From positions 23,970 to 87,969 of the forward strand of contig JAYRKT010000016.1 of the NCBI GenBank assembly GCA_041905595.1: a DNA stretch of 64,000 nt. Direction: 5' to 3'. Numbering within the stretch: the stretch's first letter is position 1; every line of letters begins with the position of its first letter. The notes under the pieces were generated by a model. The model searched no databases. It was not told where the DNA came from and saw only the letters and a program-made list of their open reading frames with translations. Shown piece after piece: positions 59,719 through 64,000 of this stretch. The position numbers were made by a program, and so were the translations under genes. This DNA comes from Aliitabrizicola sp041905595. Its GTDB lineage: Bacteria; Pseudomonadota; Alphaproteobacteria; Rhodobacterales; Rhodobacteraceae.

Positions 59719-61479
59719 CTATTTCTTCAAAACGTAACTGCCCGGCGCATCCTCGATCGCTGGCAGTCCTCCTGCCCCCGGGATCCGCGCGGGGACCCGC
59801 GCCGCGCTGTCATGCGAGTCGATCCACTCCGCCCAGGCCGGCCACCACGACCCTTGCTTGGCGGTAGCACCCGCCAGCCATTCCTCGGGCTTCTCGGGGT
59901 AATCGTCCCGCTCCCAGTAGCCATATTTCGGCCGCTTGGCCGGCGGGTTGATCACGCCCGCGATATGACCCGACCCGCCCAGCACGAACTTCACGTTCCC
60001 GCCCAGAAGGCGGGTTGTCGGATAGATCGACCGCCACGGCGCAATATGATCCTCTTTCGTGGCCAGCACGAAGAAGGGCACAGTGATCTTCGACAGGTCG
60101 ATGGGCGTTCCGTCCAGCGTCAGATGGCCCGGCTTGCGCAACCCGTTCTCGATGTAGATCTTTTCCAGATACCACAGCAACATGGCGGCCGGCAGGCGGG
60201 TGCTGTCGGCATTCCAGAACAGCAGGTCGAAGGCTGGGGGCTTCTTGCCCATCAGGTAGTTCATGACATGGAACGACCAGACGAGGTCGTTCTCGCGGAT
60301 CATCGAGAACATGTCCTGCAAGTGATGGTTCTCGAGATAGCCCTTCGTCTCCATGTGCTTGCGCAGCACCTCGAGCCGGTCGCGGTCGATGAAGACCCCC
60401 ACTTCGCCCACATCGGTGAAGTCGACCATGGTGGCCAGTGTCGTTGCCGTGACGATCCGCTTGTCGCCGCGCGCGGCCAGGAAGGCGAGCGTGGCGGTGA
60501 CGAGGATCCCGCCGATGCAGAAACCAAGGATGTCGAACTTCTTCTCCCCCGTCGCGGTCTGCATCGCATCAAGCGCCGCGAGCGGTCCGAGCTTCATGTA
60601 ATCCTCGAAGCTCAGAGCAGCATGCTCCTTGGTCGGATTGACCCAGGAAATCAGGAACACCGAGTGTCCCTGCTCCAGCATGAAGCGCACCATGGAATTG
60701 TCGGGGCGCAGGTCAAAGATGTAATACTTGTTGATCCAGGGCGGCACGAACAGCAGCGGCCGCTTCCTCTGTTTTTCGGTCAGCGGCGCGTAGTGGATCA
60801 GCTGCATCAGTTCGTTCTGGAACACGACCTTGCCGGGCGTGACAGCCAGATCCTTGCCGACGACGAAAGCTGCCGGATCGTTGGTCGAGATATCGAGGCG
60901 ACCGTCACCGCGCTCGATGTCATCGACAAGATTGCGCAACCCGTCGAGCAGGCTGCGACCCTGGGTCTGGGTGAACTCGTCGCGGACCACCGGATTGGTG
61001 GCAAGATAGTTTGTCGGCGCAAGCGCGCTCAGAAGCTGGCGGGTGTAGAACTTTACCCTCAGGCTTTCCTTCGTTCCCTCTGGCAAGAGCGCCAGAAGAT
61101 CTTCGGTCGCTCGCTCCATCGCGATATGTCCGTCGCGCAGGCCGCGCACGAAGGGGTCGCGCTGCCAGCGTCGGTCGCGGAACCGCTTGTCAGAGGCGCC
61201 CAGCCCCTCTTCACGGTCGCCTAGCCAGGCGTCCTGCCATGCCTTGGACCAGTCGAAACAGAACTTCTGCATCCGTTGAGCCGTCTCAACCGGCTGGTCG
61301 AAGAAGGTCGGAAGCACCTTCAGGTAGGCCTCCCAGACGCTGCGCGCGTCGACGATCGAGAATTCCTGGTCGGTGACCTTGTCATTCACGACCGCTTGGC
61401 TGCGCTGCATCGCTGCCTGCAACCTGGAAACCAACTGTCCGAATTCGCTCCACTGCGCCATCAGTTCGCCGGTTTCCAT
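59719..61479 (-). CDS. phaC: Class I poly(3-hydroxyalkanoate) synthase
   Basis: The 586-residue enzyme polymerises hydroxyacyl-CoA into storage polyester on granules. It has the lipase-like box GFCIGG with nucleophile Cys321, the Asp in KEDHIAPWRS and the His in GGSGHIAGVINPP. The N-terminal domain and the PPWINKYYIFDLRP segment are typical for class I. AGGAGG lies eight bases before the ATG at 61479; an ATG two codons earlier is only two bases from the site and less likely. A phaJ-like hydratase gene ends 13 bases upstream, so monomer supply and polymerisation are coupled. Confidence 0.95.
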   Translation of the reverse strand: METGELMAQWSEFGQLVSRLQAAMQRSQAVVNDKVTDQEFSIVDARSVWEAYLKVLPTFFDQPVETAQRMQKFCFDWSKAWQDAWLGDREEGLGASDKRFRDRRWQRDPFVRGLRDGHIAMERATEDLLALLPEGTKESLRVKFYTRQLLSALAPTNYLATNPVVRDEFTQTQGRSLLDGLRNLVDDIERGDGRLDISTNDPAAFVVGKDLAVTPGKVVFQNELMQLIHYAPLTEKQRKRPLLFVPPWINKYYIFDLRPDNSMVRFMLEQGHSVFLISWVNPTKEHAALSFEDYMKLGPLAALDAMQTATGEKKFDILGFCIGGILVTATLAFLAARGDKRIVTATTLATMVDFTDVGEVGVFIDRDRLEVLRKHMETKGYLENHHLQDMFSMIRENDLVWSFHVMNYLMGKKPPAFDLLFWNADSTRLPAAMLLWYLEKIYIENGLRKPGHLTLDGTPIDLSKITVPFFVLATKEDHIAPWRSIYPTTRLLGGNVKFVLGGSGHIAGVINPPAKRPKYGYWERDDYPEKPEEWLAGATAKQGSWWPAWAEWIDSHDSAARVPARIPGAGGLPAIEDAPGSYVLKK

Positions 61480-61492
61480 CGCCATGTCCTCC

Positions 61493-61939
61493 TCACTCGG
61501 CTGCCTGCCGCCGGGCCCTCGATGTGGTCCGTACGGTTGCCTGCCCGTCGACGACCATCCGGTCCCCGACATGGCAGGTCGTCGTGAGAATGACACGGTT
61601 GCGATCGCGCAGCACCTCCTTAACGGTCACTTCGGCGGTTACCGTGTCACCAGGCCGCACGGGGCCGACAAAACGCATCTCCTGAGCAACATAGACGGTG
61701 CCCGGGCCAGGCATCCGGGTGGCGATTGCCGCCGAAATCGTGCTCGCGGTCAGAAAGCCATGGGCAATCCGGCCGCCGAACGGCGTGGCCGCAGCGAAGT
61801 CCTCGTTGATGTGCATGGCATTGTTGTCGCCCGACACCCCGGCGAACAGCACAATGTCCGCCTCGGTGATCGTCTTGGCGAAACGGGCAGTCATTCCCGG
61901 TTCGAGATCCTCGATGTCATATCCGTTCAGCTCGTTCAT
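61493..61939 (-). CDS. MaoC-family (R)-specific enoyl-CoA hydratase (PhaJ-like)
   Basis: The 148-residue hot-dog-fold protein has the hydratase-2 motif FAGVSGDNNAMHINEDFA (catalytic Asp, Asn and His near residues 34-42) and GGRIAHGFLTAS. It hydrates trans-2-enoyl-CoA from fatty acid oxidation to (R)-3-hydroxyacyl-CoA, the PHA synthase substrate. The ATG at 61939 has GAGGAG upstream; the longer frame adds 17 residues. It immediately precedes phaC and follows an acyl-CoA dehydrogenase gene. Confidence 0.9.
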   Translation of the reverse strand: MNELNGYDIEDLEPGMTARFAKTITEADIVLFAGVSGDNNAMHINEDFAAATPFGGRIAHGFLTASTISAAIATRMPGPGTVYVAQEMRFVGPVRPGDTVTAEVTVKEVLRDRNRVILTTTCHVGDRMVVDGQATVRTTSRARRQAAE

Positions 61940-62053
61940 GCGAGGCTCCTCACCGATCAGCGTTCCAAATCCGGGCAGTTGAAGCTGCAATCCTCCGGGG
62001 CTTTCCCCACCACACGCAGGCTCGGTTACTTCATGGCACGGGACGGCCGGGCA

Positions 62054-63853
62054 TCAGGCCACGGCCCCCAGGTCGGCTGGAGTCAGTGCAAGCACCGCCT
62101 CGGCGCCGCCCAGAACCTGGGCCCGCGCGGCCCTCGCCTGGGGGAAGACCTGCTGCGCGTAGAAGTCGGCCAGCCGCAGCAGCGAGGCCGCATGATCTGC
62201 CCCCTGCCCCGAGGCCAGCCGGCCGGACGCCGCGATTGCCGCATCGGCCATCGCCCAGGCACCCAGGCAGTTGCCGCAAAGGTCGAGCATCGCCGTGGCC
62301 GAAGCCTGCGGCAGCCGCCCGTCACGCTGTGCGCTGGCAAGGACCCAGTCGGTTGCCTCGCGCAGCGATGCGACCGCCTCGGCCAGCATCGCCTGCAGGC
62401 GGGCCTGACTGGCTCCCTCGATCTTTGCTCCCGCCAGACGGTCGGCGGTCGCCTGCATGTCGGTCAGTAGCTCGGTCATCGCCTGTCCCTGATCGCGGAT
62501 CAGCTTGCGGCCGATGAGATCCAGCGACTGGATGCCAGTGGTGCCTTCGTAGATCGTGGTGATCCGGGCGTCGCGCAGCATCTGCGCCGCGCCGGTTTCC
62601 TCGATGAAGCCCATGCCTCCATGGACCTGCACGCCAAGGCTGGCCGAGACATTGCCCATCTCGGTCGACCAGCCCTTGACCACCGGGATCAGAAGGTCGA
62701 GCCGGCGCTGCGCGGCGGCGGCGCGTTCGGTATCGAGGCTGCGGCCCGCTACGTCCTGCGCGGCGGCGGCGCGATAAGCCAGCACCCGCGCGGCAAAGGT
62801 GCGCGCCTTGATGAGGCCCAGCATCCGGCGCACGTCGGGATGGTTGATGATGGTGACCGATCCGGCGCTGCCCGCCTGCCCGCCCTGCTTGCGCTCGGCG
62901 GCATAGGCGACGGCCTTCTGCCCGGCGAGTTCGGCAATGCCGATCCCCTGCAGCCCGACGCCAAGCCGGGCGCTGTTCATCATGGCGAACATGTATTGCA
63001 GGCCAAGGTTCGGCTCGCCGACGAGATAGCCGACGGCGCCACCAGTGTCGCCGAAGGCCAGCGTGCAGGTCGGGCTGGCATGGATGCCGAGCTTGTGCTC
63101 GATCGACACGCAGCGCACGTCGTTGCGCGAACCAAGCGATCCGTCGGCATTCACCAGGAACTTGGGCACGACGAAGAGCGAGATGCCCTTCACCCCGGCC
63201 GGGGCGTCCGGCAGGCGGGCCAGCACCAGATGGACGATGTTCTCGGCCATGTCATGCTCGCCATAGGTGATGAAGATCTTCTGCCCCGAGATGCGGTAGT
63301 GATCGCCCTCCGGCTCCGCCTTCGACCGGATCGCGGCCAGATCCGATCCGGCCTGCGGTTCGGTCAGGTTCATCGTGCCAGTCCAGTGCCCGGAGACGAG
63401 ATGCGCCAGGTAGGTGGCCTTGATCTCGTCCGAGGCATAATGCGCGATCGCCTCGACCGCGCCTTGAGTCAGCAGCGAGCAAAGCTGGAAGGCGGTATTG
63501 GCCCCGTTGAACATCTCCTGGATGCAGGCGTTCACCGTTGCGGGCAGGCCCATGCCGCCGAACTCCGCGGCCGCGGTCGGGCAATTCCAGCCCATCTCGA
63601 CCAGTTGCGTGTAGGCCGTGCGCCACCCATCGGGCGTGGTCACTGCGCCATCGTCAAACCCCAGGCCGGCCTTGTCGCCTATACTGTTCAGCGGGCCGAT
63701 CACCTCGCCGGCGAAGCGGGCGGCTTCCTCGAGGATGGCCTGGACCATGTCGGGCGTGGCGTCCTCGAGCCCCGGGAGTTCGGACAGCCCGGACAGTCCG
63801 CAAAGCTCCTCGAGGATGAAGGTCATGTCCTGCAGCGGTGCGGTATAGGTCAT
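62054..63853 (-). CDS. Acyl-CoA dehydrogenase, 600-residue (DmdC-like) type
   Basis: The 599-residue flavoenzyme has the ACAD core with LTEPQAGSDLAAIRSKAEPE (FAD site near residue 170), HKLGIHASPTCTLAF and the catalytic-base segment IYEGTTGIQSLDLIGRK (near 435). It also has an N-terminal extension and an extra C-terminal helical domain (about 460-599). This long form includes 3-methylmercaptopropionyl-CoA dehydrogenases and broad fatty acyl-CoA dehydrogenases, and the substrate is not distinguishable here. AAGGAAG precedes the ATG. The etfA stop lies 13 bases upstream, so the enzyme and its electron acceptor are co-expressed. Confidence 0.93.
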   Translation of the reverse strand: MTYTAPLQDMTFILEELCGLSGLSELPGLEDATPDMVQAILEEAARFAGEVIGPLNSIGDKAGLGFDDGAVTTPDGWRTAYTQLVEMGWNCPTAAAEFGGMGLPATVNACIQEMFNGANTAFQLCSLLTQGAVEAIAHYASDEIKATYLAHLVSGHWTGTMNLTEPQAGSDLAAIRSKAEPEGDHYRISGQKIFITYGEHDMAENIVHLVLARLPDAPAGVKGISLFVVPKFLVNADGSLGSRNDVRCVSIEHKLGIHASPTCTLAFGDTGGAVGYLVGEPNLGLQYMFAMMNSARLGVGLQGIGIAELAGQKAVAYAAERKQGGQAGSAGSVTIINHPDVRRMLGLIKARTFAARVLAYRAAAAQDVAGRSLDTERAAAAQRRLDLLIPVVKGWSTEMGNVSASLGVQVHGGMGFIEETGAAQMLRDARITTIYEGTTGIQSLDLIGRKLIRDQGQAMTELLTDMQATADRLAGAKIEGASQARLQAMLAEAVASLREATDWVLASAQRDGRLPQASATAMLDLCGNCLGAWAMADAAIAASGRLASGQGADHAASLLRLADFYAQQVFPQARAARAQVLGGAEAVLALTPADLGAVA

Positions 63854-63866
63854 CTGGGTGCTTCCT

Positions 63867-64000
63867 TCAGAGCTTATCGATCAGTTCCGGGACGACGGAG
63901 AAGAGGTCTCCGACGAGGCCGTAGTCGGCGACCTGGAAGATCGGGGCCTCTTCGTCCTTGTTGATGGCGACGATGACCTTGCTGTCCTTCATGCCGGCAA
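63867..64000 (-). CDS. etfA: Electron transfer flavoprotein alpha subunit, C-terminal end (cut by window end)
   Basis: The minus strand from the window edge encodes 44 residues ending at a TGA (63869-63867). They include GMKDSKVIVAINKDEEAPIF and VADYGLVGDLFSVVPELIDK, the highly conserved FAD-binding C terminus of ETF alpha. ETF carries electrons from acyl-CoA dehydrogenases to the quinone pool. It is directly followed by an acyl-CoA dehydrogenase gene. Confidence 0.95.
   Translation of the reverse strand, partial: AGMKDSKVIVAINKDEEAPIFQVADYGLVGDLFSVVPELIDKL

Overview
The window is GC-rich, densely packed bacterial chromosome. Gene content and order point to an alphaproteobacterium of the Rhodobacteraceae (Rhodobacter/Paracoccus/Gemmobacter-like). 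The pointers are a BamF-like DUF3035 lipoprotein beside lspA and paired M16 proteases, PuuD-type urate oxidation, class I PHA synthase, ETF-linked acyl-CoA dehydrogenases and many ATGA/TGATG translational overlaps. No rRNA, tRNA, CRISPR array or insertion sequence was seen. One 10-N assembly gap lies at 49609-49618.

Layout. 1-7966 (+): end of purH, lspA, DUF3035 lipoprotein, two M16 proteins, mutL, rmuC, hutD-like. 7971-10967: zinc uptake, with zur-znuC-znuB divergent from znuA around a Zur-box-like palindrome. 11031-21198: galM, then a urate/allantoin degradation region (puuD, bicupin and arginase-family genes on the minus strand; a LysR regulator; uraH; a PuuE-UraD fusion; ureidoglycine aminohydrolase; allA), interrupted by a DUF1326/DUF2182 pair. 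21206-25184 (-): GAPDH, a DUF533/TerB protein and a P1B-4-type metal ATPase. 25272-28534 (-): a four-gene phage-like cassette with an SGNH-esterase/LamG protein. 28714-30877 (-): metallophosphoesterase followed by a Ser/Thr kinase-UspA fusion. 31328-35997 (+): acs, a second-type adk location and an MHS transporter, closed by a strong terminator. 36057-40814: response regulator, small membrane protein, kup, terC-like, exoD-like. 40949-42418 (+): TetR operator, tetR, VOC and DUF1428 genes.

The most interesting block is 42419-56179 (-), a 12-gene, almost fully overlapping operon with a divergent LysR gene. In transcription order it encodes a class III aminotransferase, a BKACE (beta-keto acid cleavage enzyme), a GNAT acetyltransferase, an acetylpolyamine-amidohydrolase-like deacetylase, an M14 desuccinylase/aspartoacylase-like enzyme, a complete peptide-type ABC importer, an S9 peptidase and an orphan dimethylformamidase-large-subunit-like protein. 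These functions can be arranged into uptake and hydrolysis of an amide or peptide, then an acetylation, transamination, beta-keto cleavage and deacetylation sequence like the classical aerobic beta-lysine route. That assignment is inference.

57375-64000 holds an orphan GNAT gene behind interleaved inverted repeats, then (-) an acyl-CoA synthetase, a phaJ-like hydratase with phaC, an acyl-CoA dehydrogenase and the 3' end of etfA: acyl-CoA activation, oxidation and polyester storage.
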